Counted from the first letter of the stretch, positions 27,793-38,225 are shown. The stretch is DNA of 64,000 bases from an uncultured Burkholderiales bacterium (GCA_903871545.1 CAIQHG010000087.1:1-64000), one strand, 5' to 3'. Notes: generated by a model from the sequence alone, not told the origin. Translations and numbers: made by a program.

Positions 27793-28158
27793 TCAAAAGG
27801 GTCTGTTGTAGCTAAACGAATTATTGTTGAACTGTTGAATGCTGATGTAACAATCCTCATGAAGATCGCCTAACAACAAATTGAAAGCGGCAAAGGCTTC
27901 CTTGATGAATAAGTTTTTCTCATCATCTGTTATTGAATCAGATACCGTGACGTTCAAAATCAAGCAGCTCTTATTGTGCTCAGATAAAGGCTCCCCAGCT
28001 ACCACCCAGGTGTCACGTGACTGATATTCAACCAATACCACGGTGAAGTCTTTACGACCTCTTAAATGTTTTAAATTTAAGTCTAATAAAGTAGCCGATA
28101 TGCTGGAAGTCGTTTTAAGAGACTTCCTACCACTTAGTTTGACGTTGAAAATTGCCAT
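27793..28158 (-). CDS. Tautomerase-family protein lacking the catalytic proline
   Basis: The 121 residues fit the double-length 4-oxalocrotonate tautomerase-like family: two beta-alpha-beta halves, with LKHLRGRKDFTVVLVEY in the first and VTVSDSITDDEKNLFIKEAF plus LLGDLHEDCY in the second. Family members normally begin Met-Pro, and the proline at the new N-terminus is the catalytic base. Here the start is MAIFNVKLSG, with AGAGG about 10 bases upstream, so residue 2 is Ala. The C-terminus also stops where relatives continue with a GG..QERR segment. It may be inactive or have another role. No neighbouring catabolic genes suggest a substrate. Confidence 0.65.
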   Translation of the reverse strand: MAIFNVKLSGRKSLKTTSSISATLLDLNLKHLRGRKDFTVVLVEYQSRDTWVVAGEPLSEHNKSCLILNVTVSDSITDDEKNLFIKEAFAAFNLLLGDLHEDCYISIQQFNNNSFSYNRPF

Positions 28159-28386
28159 CTCTTTTACCTCTTTTGAGTCAGCGGTTATGGTTGATAAAAT
28201 TCAATAACTCATTTATCAAGCATGATGAAAACCGATTATATTTTTTTGGTTTAATAGTAACTTAAATTGTATTAATTTGGTATCTTTTTTAATCAAATCC
28301 CATCTATTTTTTATCAAGTTAAGTCTTTTTAGATTTAAAGTCAACTTTACGAGAATTTAAGAATTTTCTTCACAGTAAATAAACTG

Positions 28387-28653
28387 ATGAGCCTCGACTT
28401 CCCCAAAACTTCAAAGTCCAAGCCAATAACTCTATACACGGTAAATTCCGCTTTTGAAAAAAAGGTTGAGGTGATAATAATTCAAAGTTTGGTCCTTCAT
28501 CAGGGAGGACACTTAGATCAAGCACAAACGACTTATGATGAAATGATGAATCTCAAGCAAAAACACTTTGAAGCTACTCAACTTTCACGGGCTATTACAA
28601 ACCAAAAACAACATTGGTCAACTGCAATTAGCTTATGCGCAGCACAGCTTTAG
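28387..28653 (+). pseudogene. Short TPR fragment, probably a gene remnant
   Basis: The 88-residue frame contains one and a half TPR-like units (residues about 33-80, LHQGGHLDQAQTTYDEMMNL). They line up with the N-terminal TPRs of the large TPR/glycosyltransferase protein starting at 40410, which has LHQAGKLEEALNGYLKILEL in the same place. The frame then stops after CAAQL without further repeats or a catalytic domain. AT-rich sequence surrounds it. It is most simply the degraded 5' end of a TPR gene; a functional short TPR protein is possible but less likely. Confidence 0.45.
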
Positions 28654-29037
28654 AAATCAATATCTACGGCGCGTAAATCTTCTTTCATCAAGAAATCGTA
28701 TGTAGTGATGAGAGAGTGATGAGAGAGCTCAATTAAAAAAGAGTCATCAATCAGGCACTAGATTTCCATTTTTTTTAAAAAAGAATTTACAAAGTTTTTC
28801 AGTACCAATCTTAGATATAAAAAATTAATACGATGGTAGTAAAATTTCAAAATATATATTTGAGAAATACTGTTTTAGAATATTCTTTGACTAGGTTCTG
28901 TTAATTCAGATCAAATTGCATATTCCAAATCAGATCATTGAGTTAGAGCAGTTCTTCCAACCCTATTTTTGTACGTGGGACAAATACAAGCATAAGCGAC
29001 TTTTAACAAAAAAAAATTTACAGAACAGGAATGATTT
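28654..29037. other. AT-rich gap with a two-copy 11-bp tandem repeat
   Basis: No gene is visible in these 384 bases. AGTGATGAGAG occurs twice in tandem at 28704-28725. The sequence downstream is strongly AT-rich with several A/T homopolymers, fitting decay of a gene that once followed the TPR fragment. The last 20 bases hold an AGGA-type ribosome site for the secreted protein gene. Confidence 0.5.
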
Positions 29038-29559
29038 ATGAAAATTAACTTTGCAGTAGACACAAAATTATTAGCGGGAATAGCGATTGGTGCTTTGATG
29101 GTTTTTGGGGGGGTGTATATAGAACCTTCCAAAGCACAAGCTGTTAGTTCTTTGTCCGGACAGTACGGGTGCGTATTGAATAAAAATTTCGCTGGCTACA
29201 ACGTCACTAATGTTAAAAGCACAAACGACGGATCTATCACTGGCTCCAATTATTTGATGTATTTGGATTTCACCAATAAAGGATTTCAAGTAAACGTAAT
29301 TGGACTCAAAACCTGGGGAGTTAGTTCAATAATTCCAGGTAGTGCTACTGTTAAAAATGGAACTTTATCTGTCGCACCAGGTCCACTGACAAATAGTTTT
29401 ACCGCATCAGCCTCTGTATTTGATCCACAACAAAACGTTACTTGGAATTTGACTTTCAATCTAATGTCGGTAAATGGTGGTAGTACTTTGCTTTTGCAAG
29501 AAGGTATCAGTGGCAATGGTGACGGCGAACCAAGTACTGGGGCTTGCAATAGAGTTTAA
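29038..29559 (+). CDS. Unknown secreted protein
   Basis: I do not recognise a characterised family. The 173 residues begin with a hydrophobic export signal (about 10-30) and a probable cleavage after SKAQA (residue 35). The mature part is rich in Ser, Thr, Asn and Gly and looks like an all-beta domain. It has just two cysteines, Cys45 in GQYGCVLN and Cys170 near the very end, placed to close the domain with a disulfide. CAGGAATG lies about 6 bases upstream of the ATG. It stands alone between AT-rich gaps next to a tRNA gene. It may be a lineage-specific periplasmic or extracellular protein. Confidence 0.65.
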   Translation: MKINFAVDTKLLAGIAIGALMVFGGVYIEPSKAQAVSSLSGQYGCVLNKNFAGYNVTNVKSTNDGSITGSNYLMYLDFTNKGFQVNVIGLKTWGVSSIIPGSATVKNGTLSVAPGPLTNSFTASASVFDPQQNVTWNLTFNLMSVNGGSTLLLQEGISGNGDGEPSTGACNRV

Positions 29560-29842
29560 ATTTCACTTTTTTTATTGGCGCCTTAAAAACTTTGTCAACC
29601 ACTCAATAACATAAATCTATCAAAAAAACCGCTAGATTCGTTGCTCAAGCAACTGAGGTTGCGCGACTAAACGCTCAAAATTTAAGCATTAAATGGCGTC
29701 CAAGTCACCCTGCCTTTTCCCAACCAATATCCATTGACCTGCCCTTCAACCTCGCATACCGTGCATTCTCCATTCTCCATTCTCTTGGAATCTTAAAGTA
29801 TTGGTATTTTTAGTCGGTATCCGGGTTGCTAATCAGTATGTT
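29560..29842. other. Gap with a three-copy 7-bp tandem repeat
   Basis: This gap between the secreted protein and the tRNA promoter has no open frame of note. CATTCTC is repeated three times exactly at 29764-29784. No terminator hairpin with a T run is clear. Confidence 0.5.
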
Positions 29843-29872
29843 TATACAAGATCTTACGAATTCAGCTATAAT
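29843..29872 (+). promoter_or_regulatory. Promoter of the tRNA(CAU) gene
   Basis: TATACA (29843-29848, 4 of 6 to the -35 consensus) and a perfect TATAAT (29867-29872) are 18 bases apart. The mature tRNA starts 9 bases after the -10 box, so the transcript starts at or just before its 5' end. Confidence 0.6.
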
Positions 29873-29881
29873 TTCATGCTC

Positions 29882-29958
29882 GGCGCTTTAGCTCAGTCGG
29901 TTAGAGCGATGGAATCATAATCCACAGGTCCGCGGTTCGAATCCGTGAAGCGCCACCA
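29882..29958 (+). tRNA. tRNA-Met (CAU anticodon), probably elongator
   Basis: The 77-nt cloverleaf has acceptor GGCGCTT/AAGCGCC, D-arm GCTC..GAGC, anticodon loop ATCATAA (anticodon CAT), T-arm CGCGG TTCGAAT CCGTG, discriminator A and an encoded CCA. The first pair of the anticodon stem is a mismatch (A-C). The 1:72 G-C pair and the stem without three G-C pairs argue against initiator tRNA. CAU is also used by the lysidine-modified tRNA-Ile2, so elongator Met versus Ile2 needs an identity model. No integrase or att-like repeat was seen nearby. Confidence 0.88.
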
Positions 29959-29996
29959 AACATGAGCTTCCCTAAGCCCCTTGATTTTTTAAGAAA

Positions 29997-30317
29997 ATGA
30001 ATAAACTTAAGAAAACATTCTTACTTTTAACTTTATTTCTATTTGGATGTACCACTTACTGGAAGAATCCTAGCGGAAGAAACTGGGATGCTGATTTATA
30101 CATGTGCAATAGCCAGTCAACGTTCAATCAATGTTATGTGACGCCTGGAAGAGTTGATACGAATTGTGTTAGCCACGGCCCCGGGCAGACAAGTTGTTCA
30201 TCAGTCACCATACCAGAGACAACAAGATGTCAAAATGAAATAAACGTTGTTACCAGAGACAACTGTTTAAGAGGCCACGGTTGGATAGAAACTGATAAAG
30301 ACGGGAAACCGATCTAA
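29997..30317 (+). CDS. Small cysteine-rich lipoprotein
   Basis: Unknown function. A lipoprotein signal (residues 1-17, lipobox LFGC) gives lipidated Cys18. The start of the mature part, YWKNPSGRNWDADLYMC, resembles a group of short proteobacterial lipoproteins that begin with a WxxP..xxFxxDxxxC stretch. Including Cys18 there are seven cysteines in 106 residues; the six mature ones suggest up to three disulfides. The ATG follows the tRNA by 38 bases on the same strand. It would reside on the periplasmic face of the inner or outer membrane. Confidence 0.6.
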   Translation: MNKLKKTFLLLTLFLFGCTTYWKNPSGRNWDADLYMCNSQSTFNQCYVTPGRVDTNCVSHGPGQTSCSSVTIPETTRCQNEINVVTRDNCLRGHGWIETDKDGKPI

Positions 30318-30428
30318 AATCCACGCGAAAATTTTGGCTGACAAGGCTTTTATAGATTTTTATTTTAAATACAGCCTTTCAATATTTTATTTGATTCTTC
30401 TAATACATAAGCTGGGTTGGCAGGCCAA

Positions 30429-31892
30429 TCAATTGGGTTTTACAGTATTTCCCCAATAACCTCCAACTGCAACAATCAAACTTATATGTGCAGAGATTTG
30501 TCTGTTTAGTAAACTCATCAACGTCCTCTCATTGTTTAGTTGGATAACCTGATTAGTCACCACAGTTACATAATTCACAATACCCGCCTTGTATTGATTT
30601 AATGAAATGTTTGCTGCTCGTCTTGCACTAATCACTGCCTGATTTTGCTTGGCTATTTCAACTTCAAGTACTTTAGTTGCCACTAAATTGTCCTCCACAT
30701 TTTGGAATGCACTTAGGACGGTTTGCCTATACACTGCAACGCTTTGATCATACGCCGCAGTCGCCTGATTTGTTGTTGCACTTCTTGCTCCTCCATCAAA
30801 CAAGGTTAATGCAGCGCTCGGCCCAATAGCCCATACCTTATTGGGTGCGCTGATGAGACCGGGCCACACTGAGCTTTGATATCCAGATGATGCAGATATG
30901 AGGGGGGTGGGGAAAAATGCGGCTTTTGCAATTCCTATCTTTGCATTGGCAGCGCTCATCAAACGCTCTGCATTGGCAATATCGGGTCTTTGCTCTAAAA
31001 GCTGAGCTGGCAAGCCAGTTGGTACCTTTGGTAAATCACCCAGCACTCTCGCAACTGAGCTTACATAGGAGTTGGTTTGAGCAGAGAATTCAACTCTCTC
31101 TGCTGGTATAGAAAATCCTGAAGGCGACTCACCCACCAATACCGCAATGGCATGCTCAAGTTGAGCGCGTGTCACTCCAATATCTATTGCTAACGCCTCA
31201 GTCGACTGCAACTGAGTTTGTGCCTCACTGAGCTCTAGTTGAGAGGCCACCCCCATCTTAAACTGATTTTCTGTAATCTCAAGTGACCTCTTGTATGCCT
31301 CCACAGTGTCCTCGTACATCTTCTTTTGAACATCTGTGATTCGCAGCTGAAAATAACTTTGAGCCAACGTGGAGCGCGTAACGAGTAACGCGCCCTCTAA
31401 ACTTGCTGCGCTTGCCTGAGCATTAGCTTTATTAGATTCCACCGTTCTTCTCACACTACCCCAAAAATCAGGAATCCAGCTTGCATTCAGACCAACGCTT
31501 GAGTAATTTGCATTTGGAGCTGCTCCCTTGCTTTGGGCCACATTTAAACTCAAAGACGGGAAGAAGCCCGCCTGGGCTAAGTCGACCAACGCTTTTGCTT
31601 GGCGGTACTGTGCTTCTGCAGCAATGATGCTTTGATTGTTGAGCCTGACTTTAAGCATCAACTCATTTAATTTGGGATCGTTATAAATCTCCCACCAACT
31701 GCCCCTTGGTAATTCGTCCTTAGGGCTCGCGAGTTTCCACTCGCCCGTAGTTTCCTTGTAAGATGGAGCGACAGGAGCACTAGGTCTCACATAGTCTGGC
31801 CCCATCATACAACCAGCCAAGCAAAGAGCAGTCGTTAATAGGCAAAATTTGAGAGCCTGCAGTGATACGGGAATAAAGATTTTTTTACTCAA
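30429..31892 (-). CDS. RND efflux outer membrane lipoprotein (OprM/NodT family)
   Basis: It is the outer-membrane channel of a tripartite pump. The 487 residues have a lipobox LAGC (Cys28), the mature start GPDYVRP typical of NodT/OprM proteins, and two repeated TolC-type halves of long helices and beta strands. PTGLPAQLLEQRPDI in the middle is a family hallmark. Its start overlaps the stop of the second pump gene by 8 bases, so all four genes are likely one transcript. Confidence 0.93.
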   Translation of the reverse strand: MSKKIFIPVSLQALKFCLLTTALCLAGCMMGPDYVRPSAPVAPSYKETTGEWKLASPKDELPRGSWWEIYNDPKLNELMLKVRLNNQSIIAAEAQYRQAKALVDLAQAGFFPSLSLNVAQSKGAAPNANYSSVGLNASWIPDFWGSVRRTVESNKANAQASAASLEGALLVTRSTLAQSYFQLRITDVQKKMYEDTVEAYKRSLEITENQFKMGVASQLELSEAQTQLQSTEALAIDIGVTRAQLEHAIAVLVGESPSGFSIPAERVEFSAQTNSYVSSVARVLGDLPKVPTGLPAQLLEQRPDIANAERLMSAANAKIGIAKAAFFPTPLISASSGYQSSVWPGLISAPNKVWAIGPSAALTLFDGGARSATTNQATAAYDQSVAVYRQTVLSAFQNVEDNLVATKVLEVEIAKQNQAVISARRAANISLNQYKAGIVNYVTVVTNQVIQLNNERTLMSLLNRQISAHISLIVAVGGYWGNTVKPN

Positions 31893-34800
31893 TTTTTTTG
31901 CTCCATAGACGAAGTCGCTCCATATACAGATAAATCACCGGAGTGGTGTACAGGGTCAAAATTTGACTCAAGATTAATCCCCCCACAATCGATATACCCA
32001 AAGGCCTTCTGAATTCTGCTCCATCACCGGACCCAAGGGCCAGTGGGATGGCGCCCAAAATCGCGGCGACCGTTGTCATCATAATTGGACGGAATCTAAT
32101 CAAACAGGCCTTGGTCACTGCGTCTTGCGCGTTTAGACCTTGATCTCTTTGAGCTGTGATTGCAAAATCAATCATCATGATTGCATTTTTCTTAACAATC
32201 CCTATCAACAAGATCACCCCAATCATCGCTATGACGTTAAATTCAGTTTTAAACAGCATGAGTGCCAACAAAGCCCCAATGCCTGCGGAGGGTAAAGTTG
32301 ACAAAATAGTCAACGGATGAATTAAGCTTTCATACAAAATACCCAACACTAAATAAACTGTGATCAGAGCAGCCAAAATAAGCATGGGTTGACTCTTAAG
32401 TGAATCTTGGAACGCCAGTGCAGTGCCTTGGAATCCGCCTCTGACAGTATCGGGCACGTGAAGCTTCTCAAACATCACAGCTATCGCCTCTGATGCTTGT
32501 CCAAGGGAGACACCGGGGGGTAGATTGAATGAAATCGTAGTGGCTGCAAATTGGCCCTGATGATTTACCACCAAAGCGGTATTTTCTGTCTTAAAGGTAG
32601 CAAACGCACTAAGCGGAACTTTTGTATTTAGATGTTTGCCCGTGTTAAGCGTTGGGGAAACACTCGCTGCAGACACAGACTGAGCCGCCCCGACCCCAAA
32701 AGTGGATGGATTTGGCGCAGAAGTACTAAAGTACATTTGATTAAGTATCTCGGGACTTTGCCAGTACTTAGGTGCAACCTCCATCACCACGTGGTACTGA
32801 TTAAGTGGGTTAAAGATGGTTGAGACCTGAGTTTGTCCAAAAGCTGCCCCAAGAGTGCTGTCAATGATGCTGGGTGTCAAACCGAGCTTGGCTGCGGCTT
32901 CTCGGTTTATTTTCAAAGTAGTTTGCAGTCCTTTGTCCTGTGCATCTGTGTTTACATCAATCAGTTCAGGCAAATCCATCATTGCAAATCGAATCTTAGG
33001 GCCCCAAGCCCTTAGCTCGTTTAAATTATCACTGAGTATCGTAAATTGATACAACGCATTATTGCCCCTGCCACCTATCCTAATGTCTTGAACGGGCTGC
33101 AAAAATAATGTAGCCCCAGCTAAGGACCCCAATTTCTTCCTCAGCCCGCCAACCGTAACTTCCATCGACTCTCTATCTTTTATGGGTTTTAAGGCTATGA
33201 AGACATTACCGGTGTTGCGTTGACCACCTCCCGTAAAACTAATCACATCTTTGACGTTGGGGTCACTCATCACGATGTCGGTGATTTTCGCCATCTTGAC
33301 CTGCAAAGCTTGAAATGAGATGTTTTGATCTGCCTGAATGTTTCCAATGATCCGACCCGTATCTTGCTGAGGAAAGAACCCCTTGGGAATGATCACATAC
33401 AAATAAACATTCAATCCCAAAGCAGCGAAGAAAATCAACAACGTTATTCGCCTATACCTGATTGCTACGCTAAGGGAACTTTGATACAAACTGAGTACCC
33501 TATTGAATATCTTGTCTGAAAAGTGAGAGAACCCTTTTCTTGGATTGTCTTTGCCCGTTCTTAATAATCTTGAACACAGCATCGGTGTTGTTGTAAGCGA
33601 TATCAAAAGGGAGACACCAATTGCAACGGATAGAGTGATCGCAAACTCCCTAAACAGTCTGCCCACAATGCCCCCCATCAACAGTATGGGGATGAAAACC
33701 GCAACTAATGAGATACTAATGGATAAGACCGTAAAGCCCACCTCTTTAGCACCCTCTACGGCTGCGTCAAAGGGTTTTTGACCCCCCTCAACCCTTCTCG
33801 CAATCGCCTCTAAAACCACAATGGCATCATCCACAACAAATCCAGTTGCGATTGTCAAAGCCATTAGAGACAGGTTATTTAAGGAGAACTTGCAAAGGTA
33901 CATCACCCCAAACGTTCCAATCAATGAGACCGGTACCGCAATAGTTGGGATAAATGTGGCGCTAGGGCTACCAAGGAACAAGAAAACCACCAGAACAACC
34001 AAAGCGGTTGAGATCAGCAGGGTTTTCTCAACCTCATAAAGCGCGGCTCGAATGGTTGGAGTTCTGTCGATTGGATAATTGATATCAATTGCAGCTGGGA
34101 TTGAAGCTCTAAGTACGGGTAAAGTCTCCTTTACAAGGTCCACAGTGGCTATGATGTTCGCACCAGGCTGGCGGGTCAAGACGATTAATACTGCAGGCTT
34201 TGAATTTGCAATCCCCCCGTTACGCAGGTCCTCCACCGAATCAATGACTTCGGAAATATCTCTCAGCCTAACGGGTGCATTGTGGTGATATGCCACAACC
34301 ACGGGCATATAGTCAGTTGCTTTTTTAGCTTGGTCATTCGTAAGTATTTGCCAACTTCGTTCCCCGCTCTCAAAGATCCCTTTAGGTCTGTTGGTGTTGG
34401 CCGCGCTGATGGCTGCACTGACATCGGCAAATCCAATATTGTTTTGAGTCATCAGTTTTGGATCCAGCTCCACTCGAACGCCTGGCAGTGAACTCCCACC
34501 AATTGTGACCTGACCAATACCTTTTATTTGAGCAAGCTTTTGAGCCATCACGGTTGATGCAACGTCATACAGCTCAGCTCTTGACATCGTCTCAGAGGTC
34601 AAACTAAGAATCAAAATAGGTGCGTCAGCGGGGTTAACTTTGCGATAAGTTGGATTGATAGGTAGGCCAGTAGGCAAAAGAGCGTGCGCTGCATTGATAG
34701 CTGCTTGCACATCATTGGCAGCACCATCTATACCTCTGCTAAGGTCAAACTGAATAATTATGTTTGTGTTCCCAAGGGTACTGGTCGAGGTCATCTCAGA

Positions 34801-35031
34801 AATACCAGCTATCCTGCCCAGTGAACGCTCTAATGGGGTCGCTACGGTTGCTGCCATCGTCTCAGGGCTTGCACCGGGCAGGCTTGCGCGGACCAAAATG
34901 GTTGGGAATTCAACTTGGGGTAGCGGGGAGACAGGCAATAAAAAATAAGCAAGCGCGCCAGACAAAGCAATTGCAACCGTGATTAACGTTGTTGCAATAG
35001 GTCTTTGAATAAAAGGCTTGGATATGCTCAT
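31885..35031 (-). CDS. RND multidrug efflux permease, MdtC-like
   Basis: An inner-membrane RND transporter of 1048 residues with 12 membrane helices and two large periplasmic loops. The N-terminus ISKPFIQRPIATTLI, the proton-relay aspartates in [16 protein letters not shown], and [14 protein letters not shown] near helix 10 are family motifs. It is the second of two adjacent RND permease genes, the arrangement of MdtABC, where MdtB and MdtC form a mixed trimer. MdtABC of E. coli exports novobiocin and bile salts. It lies 84 bases after the MdtB-like gene and overlaps the outer-membrane gene. Confidence 0.92.
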   Translation of the reverse strand: MSISKPFIQRPIATTLITVAIALSGALAYFLLPVSPLPQVEFPTILVRASLPGASPETMAATVATPLERSLGRIAGISEMTSTSTLGNTNIIIQFDLSRGIDGAANDVQAAINAAHALLPTGLPINPTYRKVNPADAPILILSLTSETMSRAELYDVASTVMAQKLAQIKGIGQVTIGGSSLPGVRVELDPKLMTQNNIGFADVSAAISAANTNRPKGIFESGERSWQILTNDQAKKATDYMPVVVAYHHNAPVRLRDISEVIDSVEDLRNGGIANSKPAVLIVLTRQPGANIIATVDLVKETLPVLRASIPAAIDINYPIDRTPTIRAALYEVEKTLLISTALVVLVVFLFLGSPSATFIPTIAVPVSLIGTFGVMYLCKFSLNNLSLMALTIATGFVVDDAIVVLEAIARRVEGGQKPFDAAVEGAKEVGFTVLSISISLVAVFIPILLMGGIVGRLFREFAITLSVAIGVSLLISLTTTPMLCSRLLRTGKDNPRKGFSHFSDKIFNRVLSLYQSSLSVAIRYRRITLLIFFAALGLNVYLYVIIPKGFFPQQDTGRIIGNIQADQNISFQALQVKMAKITDIVMSDPNVKDVISFTGGGQRNTGNVFIALKPIKDRESMEVTVGGLRKKLGSLAGATLFLQPVQDIRIGGRGNNALYQFTILSDNLNELRAWGPKIRFAMMDLPELIDVNTDAQDKGLQTTLKINREAAAKLGLTPSIIDSTLGAAFGQTQVSTIFNPLNQYHVVMEVAPKYWQSPEILNQMYFSTSAPNPSTFGVGAAQSVSAASVSPTLNTGKHLNTKVPLSAFATFKTENTALVVNHQGQFAATTISFNLPPGVSLGQASEAIAVMFEKLHVPDTVRGGFQGTALAFQDSLKSQPMLILAALITVYLVLGILYESLIHPLTILSTLPSAGIGALLALMLFKTEFNVIAMIGVILLIGIVKKNAIMMIDFAITAQRDQGLNAQDAVTKACLIRFRPIMMTTVAAILGAIPLALGSGDGAEFRRPLGISIVGGLILSQILTLYTTPVIYLYMERLRLWSKKIE

Positions 35032-35115
35032 CGACTTGTATTGTTTACTTTTTAAATGCCATGGCTTTGTGATCTATTCCAAAACGACCGCCGCAAAAGA
35101 GAAGCACTCAAAGGC

Positions 35116-38100
35116 TCAGTTGGCTTCACTATCTCGTCCTCTTGGGATGTCGCCTTTTTTGGCGTATCGCCCGGCAAGTCCGTCAAAATAAAGATAAATA
35201 ATGGGTGTCGTATAAAGGGTCAATATCTGGCTAAGCAAAAGCCCTCCCACCATGGTGATCCCCAAAGGGTGGCGAAGCTCAGAGCCCACGCCGGTTCCAA
35301 GCATGAGGGGTAATGCGCCTAAAAGTGCGGCCATAGTAGTCATTAAAATAGGTCTTAGCCTGAGCAAACAAGCCTCATGGATTGCATCTCGCGCGGACTT
35401 CTTTTCTTGGCGCTCTGCGTCAAGCGCAAAATCGATCATCATGATCGCATTCTTCTTTACGATACCAATTAATAAGATGATCCCAATGATGCCAATAATG
35501 CCAAGATCGTTGTTGGATGCAATCAGAGCAAGCAGTGCTCCCACTCCAGCAGAGGGAAGGGTTGACAAAATTGTAAGTGGATGAATGTAGCTCTCATAGA
35601 GAACACCAAGGACGATGTACATCGTAATTACAGCTGCCAAAATTAGCCACAGCGTGTTGGTCAGGGAAGCACTAAAAGCTTGTGCTGCCCCTTGGAAACG
35701 GGTCACTACGCTTGAGGGCACTTTGATCTCCTCTTGTGCTGCGTTTATTGCCCTCACGCTATCACCCAAGGAGTAACCCTTTGCCAAATCAAAAGATATT
35801 GACGTCGAAGGAAACTGACCCTGGTGATTTATTGTTAAAAGCCCATATTGTTCCTTCACCTGGGCAAGCGCTTTGAGGGGAACTTGTTGACCGCTTGACG
35901 AGGGCACATAAATATCGTTAAGTGCATTCATACCTAGCTCAGAACTCTTTTTGGCCTCTAGCACAACTCTATACTGATTGGTTTGCGTAAATATTGTGGA
36001 GATCAGCCTTTGTCCATATGCGTTGTAAAGAGCATTATCAATAGCTGCCACGCTTACTCCAAGCCTTGCAGCGTCATCCCTATGGATAACGACATACGCT
36101 TGGAGCCCTTTATCTTGATAATCGCTGCTCACGTTTATCAACTGCGGCAAAGTCGAGAGTTTATCCACTATCTGGGTGACCCACTCACTGAGTTCCTTTG
36201 GATTTGCGCTCTCAACTGTAAATTGGTACTGCGTCCTGCTAATGCGAGACTCGATAGTTAAATCTTGGGAGGCTTGCAAAAAAAGTTTGATATTCGCTAG
36301 CTTGTCTACGTTTTCTTGCAATCTAGAAATAATTTTTTGAACACTATCACGACTTCCGTGAGGTTTTAAATTAATCAATATACGACCGTTATTGAGCGTG
36401 GAATTAACCCCGTCAACGCCAATAAAACTTGACAAGCTCTCAACATCCGGATCTTGCAAAATAACAGCGGCCAAATCTTGTTGATAATCAGCCATCGCCC
36501 TGTACGAGACACTTTGAGATGCCTCCGTAATGCCTTGTATTACACCCGTGTCTTGGGTCGGGAAAAATCCTTTGGGTATCAATGCGTACAACCCAACGGT
36601 GAGTGCCATCGTCATCAGTACAACCACCAACACGTTGCCCTGGTGATCAAGCGCCCAAATTAATGTTTTATCGTACTGCTTGGTTAGTTTACTAAATAGC
36701 TCATTGCTTAATTTATAAAAGCTGTTTTGATCAGCCTCGCTCACGTGTTTCAAAAGTTTAGACGACATCATGGGCGTAAGCGTCAAAGAAACAACTGCAG
36801 AAATGATGATAGATACTGCAAGAGTAATGGCAAATTCTCTAAACAGTCTACCCACAACATCTCCCATAAAAATAAGCGGAATAAGCACTGCAATTAAAGA
36901 TACGGTGAGCGATATGATGGTGAAACCAATTTGCTTGGATCCTTTGAGGGCGGCATCAAATGCGCTCTCTCCTTGCTCAATGTACCTAGATATATTTTCA
37001 ATCATCACAATTGCATCGTCCACGACAAACCCGGTTGCAATCGTCAAAGCCATCAGCGAAAGATTATTCAATGAAAAACCCGCTAAATACATAACGGCAA
37101 AAGTGCCGATGAGAGACAACGGTACTGCAACACCAGGAATAATGGTTGCGTAAATATTGCCTAAAAAAGCATAAATCACAAGCACCACCAAAATAACCGA
37201 AAAAAGGAGCTCTAATTGCACATCCTGCACAGATGCACGAATCGTGGTCGTTCTGTCTGTGAGAAGTTTCACATCCACGGATGAGGGCATGGTGGAGGTG
37301 ACTTGGGGGAGAAGCTTCTTTATGCGATTAACCACCTCAATGACATTTGCCCCAGGTTGGCGCTGAATGTTAACAATCACCGCAGGCTCGCCCATACTCC
37401 ACGCCCCTAACCTGATGTTCTCAGGTGCGTCAATGACGCCAGCGACATCTGACAAATGAATAGGCGCGCCGTTCTTAAACGCAATAATCTGGTTGCTGTA
37501 TTCGGCAACCGTTTTAATTTGATCGTTTGCATCAATCGTTGAAGCACGCTCAGGCCCATCAAAACTGCCTTTTGCAGTATTGACGTTTGAATTAGCAATT
37601 GCGACACGAACGTCATCTAAACTAAGACCTATATCAGCTAACAGTTTAGGGTTAGCCTGAATTCTGATGGCCGGTCTTTGTCCACCTGACAGACTGACAA
37701 GTCCCACACCCGGCAATTGTGAAATTTTTTGCGCCATACGGGTGTCAACCAAGTCCTGAACTTTGGTAAGTGGTAGAGTTTTGGAGCTTACTGCCAAAGT
37801 GATAATTGGAGAGTCAGCGGGGTTTACTTTGCTGTAAATGGGCGGGGAAGGTAAATCACTTGGCAAGAGTGAGCTTGCAGCGTTGATGGCCGCTTGAACC
37901 TCCTGCTCTGCCACATCTAGATTCAAATCCAAACTGAACTGTAAAACAATGACTGAGGAGCCCCCTGAGCTGGTGGAGGACATTTGGTTGAGTCCAGGCA
38001 TCTGACCAAATTGACGCTCTAAGGGGGCGGTCACAGAAGAAGTCATCACATCTGGACTCCCACCGGGATAAAGAGTTACGACTTGTATTGTTGGGTAATC

Positions 38101-38220
38101 GACCTGTGGGAGTGAGGAGACCGGTAAAAGCTTGTAAGCAATGGTCCCAGCCAACAAAATAGCCACCATCAAAAGTGATGTAGCGACAGGGCGTAATATG
38201 AATATGCGCGAGGGATTCAT
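35116..38220 (-). CDS. RND multidrug efflux permease, MdtB-like
   Basis: The first of the two RND permeases, 1034 residues with the standard 12-helix layout. It opens [16 protein letters not shown] and has [16 protein letters not shown] in helix 4 and [14 protein letters not shown] in helix 10. It is clearly similar to the downstream permease and probably arose by duplication. The start ATG lies 5 bases after the adaptor gene stop. Both copies keep the acidic proton-relay pair, so both look competent for proton translocation. Confidence 0.92.
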   Translation of the reverse strand: MNPSRIFILRPVATSLLMVAILLAGTIAYKLLPVSSLPQVDYPTIQVVTLYPGGSPDVMTSSVTAPLERQFGQMPGLNQMSSTSSGGSSVIVLQFSLDLNLDVAEQEVQAAINAASSLLPSDLPSPPIYSKVNPADSPIITLAVSSKTLPLTKVQDLVDTRMAQKISQLPGVGLVSLSGGQRPAIRIQANPKLLADIGLSLDDVRVAIANSNVNTAKGSFDGPERASTIDANDQIKTVAEYSNQIIAFKNGAPIHLSDVAGVIDAPENIRLGAWSMGEPAVIVNIQRQPGANVIEVVNRIKKLLPQVTSTMPSSVDVKLLTDRTTTIRASVQDVQLELLFSVILVVLVIYAFLGNIYATIIPGVAVPLSLIGTFAVMYLAGFSLNNLSLMALTIATGFVVDDAIVMIENISRYIEQGESAFDAALKGSKQIGFTIISLTVSLIAVLIPLIFMGDVVGRLFREFAITLAVSIIISAVVSLTLTPMMSSKLLKHVSEADQNSFYKLSNELFSKLTKQYDKTLIWALDHQGNVLVVVLMTMALTVGLYALIPKGFFPTQDTGVIQGITEASQSVSYRAMADYQQDLAAVILQDPDVESLSSFIGVDGVNSTLNNGRILINLKPHGSRDSVQKIISRLQENVDKLANIKLFLQASQDLTIESRISRTQYQFTVESANPKELSEWVTQIVDKLSTLPQLINVSSDYQDKGLQAYVVIHRDDAARLGVSVAAIDNALYNAYGQRLISTIFTQTNQYRVVLEAKKSSELGMNALNDIYVPSSSGQQVPLKALAQVKEQYGLLTINHQGQFPSTSISFDLAKGYSLGDSVRAINAAQEEIKVPSSVVTRFQGAAQAFSASLTNTLWLILAAVITMYIVLGVLYESYIHPLTILSTLPSAGVGALLALIASNNDLGIIGIIGIILLIGIVKKNAIMMIDFALDAERQEKKSARDAIHEACLLRLRPILMTTMAALLGALPLMLGTGVGSELRHPLGITMVGGLLLSQILTLYTTPIIYLYFDGLAGRYAKKGDIPRGRDSEAN

Positions 38221-38225
38221 TGGGA

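Noticed and set aside
29882-30317. tRNA gene as an integration site of a genomic island
   Set aside because: No integrase gene, no direct repeat of the tRNA 3' end and no sharp island boundary were seen.
31885-38220. The two adjacent RND genes as a split or duplicated single gene
   Set aside because: Each is full length (about 1040 residues) with its own complete set of motifs, matching the normal MdtB/MdtC pair.
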